Below, piece after piece: positions 8,469 to 16,124 of a stretch of DNA of 64,000 bases; the first letter of the stretch is position 1; each line of letters starts with the position of its first letter. This DNA comes from Lacrimispora sinapis (lineage in GTDB: Bacteria; Bacillota; Clostridia; Lachnospirales; Lachnospiraceae). The notes beneath the pieces are model-generated. The model was given only the letters and a program-made list of their open reading frames with translations, was not told where the DNA came from and ran no database searches. Location of the stretch: the NCBI RefSeq assembly GCF_043633585.1, contig NZ_CP141832.1, forward strand, positions 682,001 through 746,000, given 5' to 3'. Made by a program: the position numbers and the translations under genes.

Positions 8469-9143
8469 ATGAATGAAATATTTGAAAAGATAGAAACCAC
8501 TGATTTGAGGCCGATTCGGCAAATTGTACTTGAAAGGCTGAGGAAAGCCATTATGAACGGTGGACTCAAACCAGGAGACCGATTGGTGGAAACGTTTATT
8601 GCCGATGGGATGGGCATAAGCAGAACTCCGGTAAGAGAGGCTTTCCGGCAATTGGAAATCGAGGGGCTGGCGGAGAACATTCCCAGAAAAGGGACGATTG
8701 TAAAAGGGATTTCCAAATCAGATATATTAGAAATCTATGAGATCAGGGAGGTTCTGGAAGGCTTGGCGTTCCGGCTGGCATGCTCTAAGATTTCGGAGGA
8801 GAAACTATCAGAATTAAAAAGCAAGTTATCGGAGATGCAGCAGTGCCTTGATGAAAACGATATTGAAAAGTACTGGATTTTGCATGGAGAATTTCATGAC
8901 TGCATTGTACAGTTAAGCAATAACAAACGGCTGATTGACCAGATGAAGCAGATTTACGAATATTTATCGAAGCTGAGAAATTTCACTTTAGTGATGAATA
9001 AAAGAAGAGCCGTGGCGATGAAGGAGCATCGGGCATTGATTGAAGCTTTTGAGAAAAAGGATGAAGCGTTAGCGGAGCAGATTGGCAGAGAGCATACGTT
9101 AAATGCCAAGAAATTTCTCTCTAAAGAAATTCACTTATTTTAA
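8469..9143 (+). CDS. GntR-family regulator with FCD domain
   Basis: 224-residue cytoplasmic transcription factor. Residues about 10-75 form the GntR winged helix (ILERLRKAI, GGLKPGDRLVE, GISRTPVREAFRQLE). Residues about 85-215 are an all-helical FCD ligand domain, with HGEFHDCI and two later histidines (KEHRAL, REHTLN) of the usual metal/carboxylate site. FCD regulators often bind organic acids. Its place beside the tricarboxylate module suggests it controls those genes, perhaps through the repeat at 3093-3130. The start is ATG 8469, because AAGGGAG lies 7 nt upstream; the in-frame ATG at 8463 is too close. Family firm, target inferred. Confidence 0.88.
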   Translation: MNEIFEKIETTDLRPIRQIVLERLRKAIMNGGLKPGDRLVETFIADGMGISRTPVREAFRQLEIEGLAENIPRKGTIVKGISKSDILEIYEIREVLEGLAFRLACSKISEEKLSELKSKLSEMQQCLDENDIEKYWILHGEFHDCIVQLSNNKRLIDQMKQIYEYLSKLRNFTLVMNKRRAVAMKEHRALIEAFEKKDEALAEQIGREHTLNAKKFLSKEIHLF

Positions 9144-9227
9144 AAAGTGTTGTTAAAATGGCGGTTCTCTTTCATTTTTGGGTTTCTGTGCAGCAGATAA
9201 TGCAGGCAGGGAAAGGGGGAAATGAGA

Positions 9228-10118
9228 ATGAAAAAACGATTGCAATGGTTCTTTATTTTAATGACAGCCGTGCTTGCGGCGGCTTTTGTACCGGCAGCTG
9301 CTTTTCCGTCCACGGCAGAGGAGACAGCCGCGGCTCTTGATGAGACCGATGTGCATAATGGCTGGATCAATGAAAAACTGGGACCCGGTGTTGCCAGATG
9401 GGTGGATGAAGATGGAACTGTTTCAAAGCAGCCTGGAAAAAAGGAGGAAACTTCTGAGGCCCAGGATCAGCAGGAAGACACAGAGCCTTTTGCAAAAGAA
9501 AGGCAGATTGATCCGGCGCAGCCTATGGTGGCACTGACGTTTGATGACGGACCTTATGCACCTGTGGGAAATGAGATCATGGACAGTCTGGCCAGGTATG
9601 GAGGAAAGGCTACATTTTTTGTGGTAGGAAGAAGGGCACCTGCCTATAAAACAGAGCTTCAGCGTATGGTGGCAGAGGGGCATGAGATCGGGAATCATAC
9701 ATTTGACCATAAATATTTAACAAAATTAAGCAAAGCTCAGATACAAAGCCAGATCGACCGCTGCAGCGATGCTGTTTTTGCCGCTGCCGGAGTCCGGCCT
9801 GCGCTGGTAAGACTTCCGGGAGGCCTAAAGAACCAAACGGTTTTGGAAAATGTTAAAGCTCCCATGATTATGTGGAGCATTGATACCCTGGACTGGAAGA
9901 CACGGAACACCGAAAAGACGGTTCGTTCGGTGATGAGTCAGGTCCGGGATGGGGATATTGTGCTGATGCATGAACTTTACCCGGAAAGCGGGGCAGCAGC
10001 ACTGGAGATCATTCCCCAATTGGCTGCTGCAGGCTATCAGATGGTTACGGTAAGTGAGATGGCCAAATACCGGGGCGGAGTGGTTCCGGGAGGAGTTTAT
10101 TCCCGGTTTTCCCGGTAA
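9228..10118 (+). CDS. Secreted polysaccharide deacetylase (NodB domain)
   Basis: About 296 residues: an N-terminal signal peptide (basic MKKR then a hydrophobic run ending near Ala-Ala-Ala-Phe), a charged linker of about 70 residues, and a NodB/CE4 catalytic domain. CE4 motifs are visible: TFDDGP (catalytic and metal Asp), NHTFDH (metal His pair), RLPGG, DTLDWK, and a C-terminal LMHEL in place of the common LLHD. It probably deacetylates peptidoglycan or another envelope glycan outside the membrane. The start ATG 9228 has AAAGGGGGA 7 nt upstream; an ATG at 9222 overlaps that site. It appears monocistronic and converges with the methyltransferase gene. Confidence 0.88.
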   Translation: MKKRLQWFFILMTAVLAAAFVPAAAFPSTAEETAAALDETDVHNGWINEKLGPGVARWVDEDGTVSKQPGKKEETSEAQDQQEDTEPFAKERQIDPAQPMVALTFDDGPYAPVGNEIMDSLARYGGKATFFVVGRRAPAYKTELQRMVAEGHEIGNHTFDHKYLTKLSKAQIQSQIDRCSDAVFAAAGVRPALVRLPGGLKNQTVLENVKAPMIMWSIDTLDWKTRNTEKTVRSVMSQVRDGDIVLMHELYPESGAAALEIIPQLAAAGYQMVTVSEMAKYRGGVVPGGVYSRFSR

Positions 10119-10142
10119 GTGAAAAGGAAAAGGAGCAGTTTC

Positions 10143-11348
10143 CTACTTTTCATCGCAAACCTGAAAAATATAAAACTTTAAATAATAAGAAGTTTCTTCG
10201 CCGGACCATAAAATCGGGTGGTCGGCTGCCTGGGTCCGGTATTCCACCTGGCGGAGACGTTTGTGGACGTTTGCGGCTGCTTCCCGTATGGTTTTGGTGA
10301 AAAGCTCCGGAGTCATGAAGTGGGAGCAGGAACAGGTGGCTAAATACCCTCCGTCTTTGACCAGCTTCATGCCCCGGAGGTTGATTTCCCGATAGCCTTT
10401 GACCGCGTTTTTTACGGAGTTTCTGGACTTGGTGAAGGCAGGAGGGTCCAGGATCACCACGTCAAATTGTTCCCCCTTTTTTTCTAACTCAGGAAGAAGC
10501 TCGAATACGTCCGCGCACTGGAATTTCACGCGGTCGGATAAATGGTTTAACCGGGCATTCTCTGTGGCCTGAGCCACGCCAAGTTCAGAAGCATCGACTC
10601 CAAGAACTTCCGTTGCTCCGGCGATTCCTGCGTTTAGGGCAAAGGAACCGGTGTGGGTAAAGCAGTCTAAGACCCGTTTCCCTTTGCAGATTTTCTGCAT
10701 GGCCAGACGGTTGTATTTCTGGTCCAGGAAAAATCCGGTTTTTTGTCCGTCCTTTACGTCTACCAGATATTTGACTCCGTTTTCTGTGATTTCCACCTTG
10801 GTATCAAAGGGTTCGCCGATGAAGCCTTTGACCCGTTCCATTCCCTCCTGGAGACGGACCTTGGCATCGCTTCGCTCATAAATGCCCCGAATCTCGATGC
10901 CATCTTCCTTTAGAACTTTTATGAGTTTTTCCAGAATGAGCGGTTTTAACCGGTCGATTCCAAGGGCAAGGGATTCCACGACTAAAACGTCGGAGAACTT
11001 GTCCACCACGATTCCGGGAAGAAAGTCTGCCTCTCCGAAAATCACGCGGCAGCTGTCGGTTTCAGAGGTGGTTTTTCGGTATTCCCATGCATTGCGGACA
11101 CGCATCTCAAGAAATGCCTCGTCGATTTTTGTGTCTTTTTTCCGGGTCATCATGCGGATTGTGATTTTTGAATTTGTATTGATAAAACCTTGGCCTAAAA
11201 TGTAGCCGTCAAAATCCTCCACGGTCACAATGTCTCCATTGGTGAATTCTCCGGTAATGGTGTCGATCTCATTGTCATAGATCCACATGCCTCCGGCTTT
11301 TAAAGCACGGGCTTCCCCTTTTTTGATTCTTACAATTGCTGATTCCAT
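10143..11348 (-). CDS. Class I SAM-dependent rRNA methyltransferase (RlmI-like)
   Basis: 401 residues of the COG1092 family. An N-terminal PUA-like RNA-binding domain (about 1-75) and a central RNA-binding segment are followed by a Rossmann SAM-binding domain (VLDCFTHTGSFALNA, GVDASELGV) with the catalytic-loop motif DPPAFTKS. Members such as E. coli RlmI methylate C5 of a 23S rRNA cytosine. AAGGAG lies 10 nt before the ATG. It is next in line after the ECF S component on the same strand with a 23-nt gap, so it may share that transcript. The precise rRNA position is not determinable here. Confidence 0.88.
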   Translation of the reverse strand: MESAIVRIKKGEARALKAGGMWIYDNEIDTITGEFTNGDIVTVEDFDGYILGQGFINTNSKITIRMMTRKKDTKIDEAFLEMRVRNAWEYRKTTSETDSCRVIFGEADFLPGIVVDKFSDVLVVESLALGIDRLKPLILEKLIKVLKEDGIEIRGIYERSDAKVRLQEGMERVKGFIGEPFDTKVEITENGVKYLVDVKDGQKTGFFLDQKYNRLAMQKICKGKRVLDCFTHTGSFALNAGIAGATEVLGVDASELGVAQATENARLNHLSDRVKFQCADVFELLPELEKKGEQFDVVILDPPAFTKSRNSVKNAVKGYREINLRGMKLVKDGGYLATCSCSHFMTPELFTKTIREAAANVHKRLRQVEYRTQAADHPILWSGEETSYYLKFYIFQVCDEK

Positions 11349-11371
11349 GAGTGATTTACTCCTTCTTATGA

Positions 11372-11881
11372 TTAAATTCGTTTTAATCTGCAGAGCAGCC
11401 GGTATAACGGCTGAAACAGAATGAGGGCCAGGACGAAATTACCGATCCCGTGAACAAGGTCAAAGGGGATTCCGGCGGTCCACCAGATAAAGGCGGCTTC
11501 CGGTCCTGCGGTTATGAGGTAGGACAGGGAGCAGAAAAAGCCGAACAGCATTCCGAATATTCCGGAAAGAATGGCAATGCCAAAAGGCTTTGGGGTACGG
11601 GCTTTGAAAAAGAGAAAGACGAAGGCCGGGAGTATGGGCCATACATAGAAGTAGGAAAACCACCACAGCCCGAAGCCGTAAACCAATCCTTCCAAAGCAA
11701 TAAACACGTACAGGATCAACCATACGTGTTTTTTAAATACCAGCGTATATAAAATTAGGAACAGGGATACCAGTTCTACATTGGTGACCGAGGCCAGGCT
11801 TATCTGGCTGATGAATAAAATGGCGCACAGCAATGCATCCCGGACCAGTTCCCCTGTGGTCAGCCGCGGGAAAAATTTCAT
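11372..11881 (-). CDS. ECF transporter S component (substrate unknown)
   Basis: 169-residue membrane protein with about five to six hydrophobic helices, starting MKFFPRLTTGELVRDALL. Size and pattern fit a substrate-binding S component of an energy-coupling-factor vitamin importer, which works with shared EcfT and ATPase subunits encoded elsewhere. Its ATG overlaps the stop of the upstream DUF4430 gene as ATGA (11878-11881), which fixes the start and shows translational coupling. A longer upstream extension of the frame overlaps that gene and is discarded. The pairing with a DUF4430 protein (fold related to cobalamin-binding transcobalamin) hints at a corrinoid or similar cofactor, but this is inference. 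Confidence 0.7.
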   Translation of the reverse strand: MKFFPRLTTGELVRDALLCAILFISQISLASVTNVELVSLFLILYTLVFKKHVWLILYVFIALEGLVYGFGLWWFSYFYVWPILPAFVFLFFKARTPKPFGIAILSGIFGMLFGFFCSLSYLITAGPEAAFIWWTAGIPFDLVHGIGNFVLALILFQPLYRLLCRLKRI

Positions 11882-12309
11882 GGCTTCTGTTCTCCGGTGC
11901 CTGCAGGGGTGTACTGGAACGTATAACGCTCTCCGTCTTTGATGGGCTGCTGGCTGACCCCATAGCTGCATGGTTCCCCGTTTAAGAGGAGAGACCAGTA
12001 GGCATGATCCTTTTGGTAATCTGCTTCTTTCCCGTTAATGGTGGTGACCATAAGGCCGAACTCTTCGCTCTGCGTTCCTTCAACTTTAAGGTCCGGAATG
12101 GTTTGAATGGCTTCCAGCAGATAATGAGCTTCCGTTGTGGCCTGGTAATGCTCTTTCATACCGTTAGGGTATATAACATCAATGGTAATGTTCTTGGTTC
12201 CAGCCATAGGAACCGGTCTTGTAAAATTATATATGACCAGCAGCAGTGCCAGGACTGCGATGGCAGCGCAGCCTCCCAGTAAGGGAGAAAGCTTTTTGCG
12301 TTCATTCAT
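11878..12309 (-). CDS. DUF4430 membrane-anchored extracellular protein
   Basis: 143 residues: a short basic N-terminus, one hydrophobic anchor (about residues 9-28) and an extracellular DUF4430 domain. Typical features are ITIDVIYPNG, a middle segment with TIPDLKVEG, and YWSLLLNG followed by GVSQQPIKDGERYTF. This beta-rich domain is related to the C-terminal ligand-binding domain of transcobalamin and intrinsic factor. It is coupled by a 4-nt overlap to the S component gene, so it may pass a ligand to that importer or help bind it at the surface. Ligand identity is not shown. Confidence 0.75.
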   Translation of the reverse strand: MNERKKLSPLLGGCAAIAVLALLLVIYNFTRPVPMAGTKNITIDVIYPNGMKEHYQATTEAHYLLEAIQTIPDLKVEGTQSEEFGLMVTTINGKEADYQKDHAYWSLLLNGEPCSYGVSQQPIKDGERYTFQYTPAGTGEQKP

Positions 12310-12460
12310 AATCTGCTTACTTCCTTTTACTTAAGTTCAATACTTGCATAAGTATAGCATAGATTCATGGCCTGCCGCAAGATTAGAATTTCCATCTTTT
12401 CTTAAAATGTCCACGGATGTATAATAGAAAAAGACTTTAGATAAAAGGTGGATAATTCAT

Positions 12461-13075
12461 ATGATAAACGAACAGATTGTGGAAGAAATAAAAGCTTGTG
12501 AAAAACTTTTGATCGGAATCGGAGAAGAGTGGACTGCCAAAGGAAACGAAGACATTCAGCAGCTCTATGAGAAACTTCAGGGACTGATTCAGGATAAGGA
12601 TTATTTTATTGTAACAACAGTGACCGACGGAGAGATCAGAAAGTCCTCTCTGATCCAGAGCCGGATCGTGGCTCCCTGCGGCAATGTAACATGGAGGCAG
12701 TGTTCCAAGTCCTGCAAAAAGGACATATGGGAACCGGGTGAGATCCCGGATGACATCTGTCCCCACTGCGGACAGCCCCTGACAGGAAATACCATTGAAG
12801 CGGAAGATTATATTGAAGAGGGGTATTTGCCCCAATGGAACGCCTATACCACATGGCTTACCGGCACCTTAAACAAACGGCTGCTCCTTCTGGAGCTGGG
12901 AGTCGGCTTTAAGACTCCCACGGTCATCCGCTGGCCTTTTGAAAAGACGGCAGTGATGAATAAAAAAGCCCATTTGTACCGGATTCACGGCAATTTTGCC
13001 CAACTATCAGAGGCAGTAAAAGGGAAAGCGGACTCGATTTCAGAAAACTCTTTGGAATTCATCCGAAAATTGTAG
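12461..13075 (+). CDS. Sirtuin-related zinc-ribbon protein lacking catalytic motifs
   Basis: 204-residue cytoplasmic protein resembling a cut-down clostridial Sir2-like protein. Retained features are an N-terminal strand like the NAD-fold start (LLIGIG), DKDYFIVTT, a zinc ribbon (Cys81, Cys85, Cys100, Cys103), and LLELGVGFKTPTVIRWPFE, which matches the distal NAD-fold loop of those proteins. Missing are the GAGxS NAD motif (here GIGEEWT), the TTNxD catalytic loop (here TTVTD) and the segment between them. It is therefore probably not an active deacylase. It has its own upstream region and stands alone between the ECF pair and hisH. The sirtuin link comes from remembered family patterns, not a search. 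Confidence 0.6.
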   Translation: MINEQIVEEIKACEKLLIGIGEEWTAKGNEDIQQLYEKLQGLIQDKDYFIVTTVTDGEIRKSSLIQSRIVAPCGNVTWRQCSKSCKKDIWEPGEIPDDICPHCGQPLTGNTIEAEDYIEEGYLPQWNAYTTWLTGTLNKRLLLLELGVGFKTPTVIRWPFEKTAVMNKKAHLYRIHGNFAQLSEAVKGKADSISENSLEFIRKL

Positions 13076-13087
13076 GAATTTTTTGCG

Positions 13088-13116
13088 TTGTGCATTGGGG
13101 AGGACTGTGCTAAAAT
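13088..13116 (+). promoter_or_regulatory. Possible promoter for hisHF
   Basis: TTGTGC at 13088-13093 and TAAAAT at 13111-13116 have a 17-nt spacer, 30 nt before the hisH start. Both hexamers are imperfect. Confidence 0.4.
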
Positions 13117-13146
13117 GTTGAAAAAAGGCGTAAAGAGGTGGCTGCC

Positions 13147-13755
13147 ATGATTGCGATCATAGACTACGATGCTGGTAACTTAAAGAGTGTGGAAAAAGCC
13201 CTGGTATCTTTGGGAGAAAAACCGGTCATAAGCAGGGATAAGGATACCATTCTTTCTGCGGATCATGTGATTCTGCCTGGGGTAGGAGCTTTTGGAGATG
13301 CGATGGAAAAGCTCCGTCAATACGGACTGGTGGATGTGATCCGTCAGGTCGTTTCAAATGGGACTCCCTTTCTTGGGATTTGTCTTGGACTGCAGCTTTT
13401 TTTTGAGAGCAGTGAGGAATCCCTGGGGGGAAAGGGCCTTGGCCTGCTTCCCGGAAGGATTGTTAAATTTCCGGATACCCCTGGGTTAAAGGTTCCCCAT
13501 ATGGGCTGGAACTGTTTAACTATTAAGCCGGAAGCGAAACTTTTTAAAGGGATTGAATCCGGGTCATATGTTTATTTTGTCCACTCATATTATTTAGAAG
13601 CCGGACAGCAGTCTGACGTGGCGGCTTCCTCGGAATACGGGCTGACGTTTGGCGCCTCTGTGGAACGGGGGAATTTATTTGCCTGCCAGTTCCATCCGGA
13701 AAAGAGCGGAGATACCGGCCTGAAGATCCTTAAAAATTTCACCCAGCTGACCTAA
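13147..13755 (+). CDS. hisH: Imidazole glycerol phosphate synthase, glutaminase subunit
   Basis: 202-residue class I glutamine amidotransferase that supplies ammonia to HisF for histidine biosynthesis. It shows IDYDAGNL at the N-terminus, the nucleophile elbow GICLGLQ with Cys79, and the catalytic HPE in FHPEKSG. ATG 13147 is chosen because AGAGGTGG lies 6 nt upstream and the protein then begins MIAIIDYD as usual; an in-frame GTG at 13138 is inside that site. hisF follows after 11 nt. The other his genes are not in the window. Confidence 0.96.
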   Translation: MIAIIDYDAGNLKSVEKALVSLGEKPVISRDKDTILSADHVILPGVGAFGDAMEKLRQYGLVDVIRQVVSNGTPFLGICLGLQLFFESSEESLGGKGLGLLPGRIVKFPDTPGLKVPHMGWNCLTIKPEAKLFKGIESGSYVYFVHSYYLEAGQQSDVAASSEYGLTFGASVERGNLFACQFHPEKSGDTGLKILKNFTQLT

Positions 13756-13766
13756 GGAGGTGCCGG

Positions 13767-14528
13767 ATGCTTACAAAAAGAATTATACCATGCCTGGATG
13801 TACATAACGGAAGGGTGGTAAAGGGTGTCAATTTTGTCAATTTAAGGGATGCAGGTGATCCTGTGGAGATCGCCGCCGCATACGATAAGGCCGGTGCCGA
13901 TGAACTGGTATTTTTGGATATTACAGCTTCCTCTGATCATCGGAACACGGTGGTGGATATGGTACGCCGGGTGGCGGAAAAGGTATTCATTCCATTTACC
14001 GTAGGCGGAGGAATCCGTACGGTAGATGATTTTAAGCTGCTTTTAAGAGAAGGTGCCGATAAAATTTCCATTAATTCGTCTGCACTCAACACGCCCAGGC
14101 TCATTTCCGACGCTGCGGATAAGTTTGGCCGCCAGTGTGTGGTCGTTGCCATTGATGCCAGAAGGAGGGCCGACAAAAGCGGCTGGAACGTATTTAAAAA
14201 CGGAGGCCGGATTGATACCGGGCTTGATGCGGTGGAATGGGCAAAAAAAGCGGATCAGCTTGGAGCAGGGGAAATTCTTCTCACCAGCATGGACTGCGAC
14301 GGAACCAGGGAAGGCTATGATGATGAATTAAACCGTGTGATCGCAGATACGGTTTCTGTGCCGGTCATCGCTTCGGGAGGTGCAGGCACAATGGAGCATT
14401 TTCGCCATGCCCTTGTGGAAGGAAAGGCAGATGCGGCGTTGGCGGCCTCTCTGTTCCACTACAAAGAATTGGAAATCATGGAATTAAAACGGTATTTAAA
14501 GGAAAAAGGAATACCGGTAAGGATTTAA
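13767..14528 (+). CDS. hisF: Imidazole glycerol phosphate synthase, cyclase subunit
   Basis: 253-residue (beta/alpha)8 barrel that forms the imidazole ring of histidine and AICAR using ammonia from HisH. Asp11 in PCLDVHNG and the second catalytic Asp in VAIDARR are present, as are the phosphate-binding GGGIR and ASGGAG loops. Length is normal. AAGGAGGTG overlaps the hisH stop region and lies 6 nt from the ATG, so the two subunits are made from one transcript. ung follows after 16 nt. Confidence 0.97.
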   Translation: MLTKRIIPCLDVHNGRVVKGVNFVNLRDAGDPVEIAAAYDKAGADELVFLDITASSDHRNTVVDMVRRVAEKVFIPFTVGGGIRTVDDFKLLLREGADKISINSSALNTPRLISDAADKFGRQCVVVAIDARRRADKSGWNVFKNGGRIDTGLDAVEWAKKADQLGAGEILLTSMDCDGTREGYDDELNRVIADTVSVPVIASGGAGTMEHFRHALVEGKADAALAASLFHYKELEIMELKRYLKEKGIPVRI

Positions 14529-14544
14529 ATGCAAAGGAGAAAAA

Positions 14545-15222
14545 ATGGGAGCAATTGAGAACGATTGGCTGGCCCCGTTGAGCGGGGAGTTTAAAAAGCC
14601 GTATTACAGGGAACTTTATCAGAAAGTGAAGAAAGAATATGAAACGGGCAGGGTTTTTCCGGAACCCGATGATATTTTCAATGCCTTTCAGTTTACACCT
14701 CTTTCCAAGGTAAAGGCAGTGATCTTAGGTCAGGACCCTTATCACAATTTTGGTCAGGCCCACGGGCTGTGTTTTTCCGTAAAGCCGGATGTGGATATTC
14801 CTCCGTCTCTTGTGAATATCTATCAGGAATTGCGGGATGATTTAGGATGTGAGATCCCCAACCACGGTTATTTAAAAAAGTGGTCGGATCAGGGCGTCAT
14901 GCTTTTGAACACGGTGCTGACCGTTCGTGCCCATGCGGCCAATTCCCATCAGGGAATCGGCTGGGAGAAATTTACGGATGCGGCCATCCGGATTCTCAAT
15001 GAACAGGACCGTCCCATGGTATTTCTCTTATGGGGGCGTCCGGCTCAGAACAAGAAGTCAATGCTTACCAATCCCAGGCATTTGATACTGGAAGCACCCC
15101 ATCCAAGTCCGCTTTCCGCTTACCGGGGATTTTTTGGCTGTAAGCATTTCAGCAAAACAAATGCCTTTCTGGAGGCCAATGGAGTGACACCGATTGACTG
15201 GCAGATTGAAAATATTGAATAA
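14545..15222 (+). CDS. ung: Uracil-DNA glycosylase
   Basis: 225-residue family 1 UDG that removes uracil from DNA at the start of base excision repair. The water-activating motif GQDPYH (Asp64) and the C-terminal HPSPLSAYRGFFG DNA-intercalation loop are intact. It follows hisF by 16 nt and is followed by uppP after 15 nt. This makes a short mixed housekeeping operon hisH-hisF-ung-uppP ending at the terminator near 16100. Confidence 0.97.
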   Translation: MGAIENDWLAPLSGEFKKPYYRELYQKVKKEYETGRVFPEPDDIFNAFQFTPLSKVKAVILGQDPYHNFGQAHGLCFSVKPDVDIPPSLVNIYQELRDDLGCEIPNHGYLKKWSDQGVMLLNTVLTVRAHAANSHQGIGWEKFTDAAIRILNEQDRPMVFLLWGRPAQNKKSMLTNPRHLILEAPHPSPLSAYRGFFGCKHFSKTNAFLEANGVTPIDWQIENIE

Positions 15223-15237
15223 AATGGGGGAAAGGTA

Positions 15238-16074
15238 ATGAATATTTTGGAAATTTTGAAAGTGCTTGTACTTGGTATTGTGGAGGGTTTTACCGAATGG
15301 CTTCCCATCAGCAGTACGGGCCACATGATTCTGGTTGATGAGATCATCCATTTAAACCAGCCGTCTGCCTTTATGAATATGTTTCTGGTTGTGATCCAGC
15401 TGGGAGCCATCTTAGCGGTGGTTGTCCTATACTTTGATAAGCTCAATCCATTTACACCCAGCAAGAAACCGGCACAGAGACAGGATACACTGGTATTATG
15501 GAGCAAGATCATTTTGGCCTGTATTCCTGCAGCGGTCATCGGCTTTCTGGTGGATGATATTTTAGATGCCTATCTGATGAACGGCTACGTGGTCGCAGCA
15601 ACCTTAATCATCTACGGCGTATTGTTTCTTGTCATTGAAAACAGGAACCAGTACCGGAGCTTTGATGTTCAGAAGGTGAATGACATTTCCTATCAGACAG
15701 CTCTCTACATCGGGCTGTTCCAGCTGCTTTCCTTGATTCCGGGCACATCCCGTTCCGGTGCCACCATTCTCGGCGCCATGATCCTTGGATGTTCCAGAGC
15801 AGCTTCTGCGGAATTTTCCTTTTTCCTTGGAATTCCGGTCATGTTCGGTGCCAGTCTGTTAAAGGTCGTGAAATACGGAACAAACTTCAGCGGGAGCCAG
15901 ATTTTCTATCTGATCCTGGGAATGATTGTTGCGTTTGTTGTTTCCGTATATGCCATTAAGTTTTTAATGGGATACATCAGACAGCATGACTTTAAATTCT
16001 TTGGCTACTACCGGATCGTTCTCGGAGCGGTAGTGCTGCTGTATTTTGGTGTGACGGCTGTTCTTGGTCTGTAA
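15238..16074 (+). CDS. uppP: Undecaprenyl-diphosphatase (BacA family)
   Basis: 278-residue multi-pass membrane phosphatase that recycles undecaprenyl diphosphate for cell-wall synthesis and gives basal bacitracin resistance. Both signature segments are present: EGFTEWLPISSTGH near residues 17-30 and PGTSRSGATILG in the second half. There are about eight hydrophobic helices. GGGGGAAAGG precedes the ATG. It is the last gene before a bidirectional terminator. Confidence 0.95.
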   Translation: MNILEILKVLVLGIVEGFTEWLPISSTGHMILVDEIIHLNQPSAFMNMFLVVIQLGAILAVVVLYFDKLNPFTPSKKPAQRQDTLVLWSKIILACIPAAVIGFLVDDILDAYLMNGYVVAATLIIYGVLFLVIENRNQYRSFDVQKVNDISYQTALYIGLFQLLSLIPGTSRSGATILGAMILGCSRAASAEFSFFLGIPVMFGASLLKVVKYGTNFSGSQIFYLILGMIVAFVVSVYAIKFLMGYIRQHDFKFFGYYRIVLGAVVLLYFGVTAVLGL

Positions 16075-16081
16075 AAAAAAG

Positions 16082-16122
16082 AGCAGAGGAAAACGGCTGG
16101 TTCCGCTTTCCTCTGCTTTTTT
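16082..16122. terminator. Bidirectional terminator between uppP and the DAHP synthase gene
   Basis: AGCAGAGGAAA (16082-16092) and TTTCCTCTGCT (16107-16117) form a perfect 11-bp stem with A-rich 5' and T-rich 3' flanks. It suits termination of both convergent genes. Confidence 0.9.
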
Positions 16123-16124
16123 CT

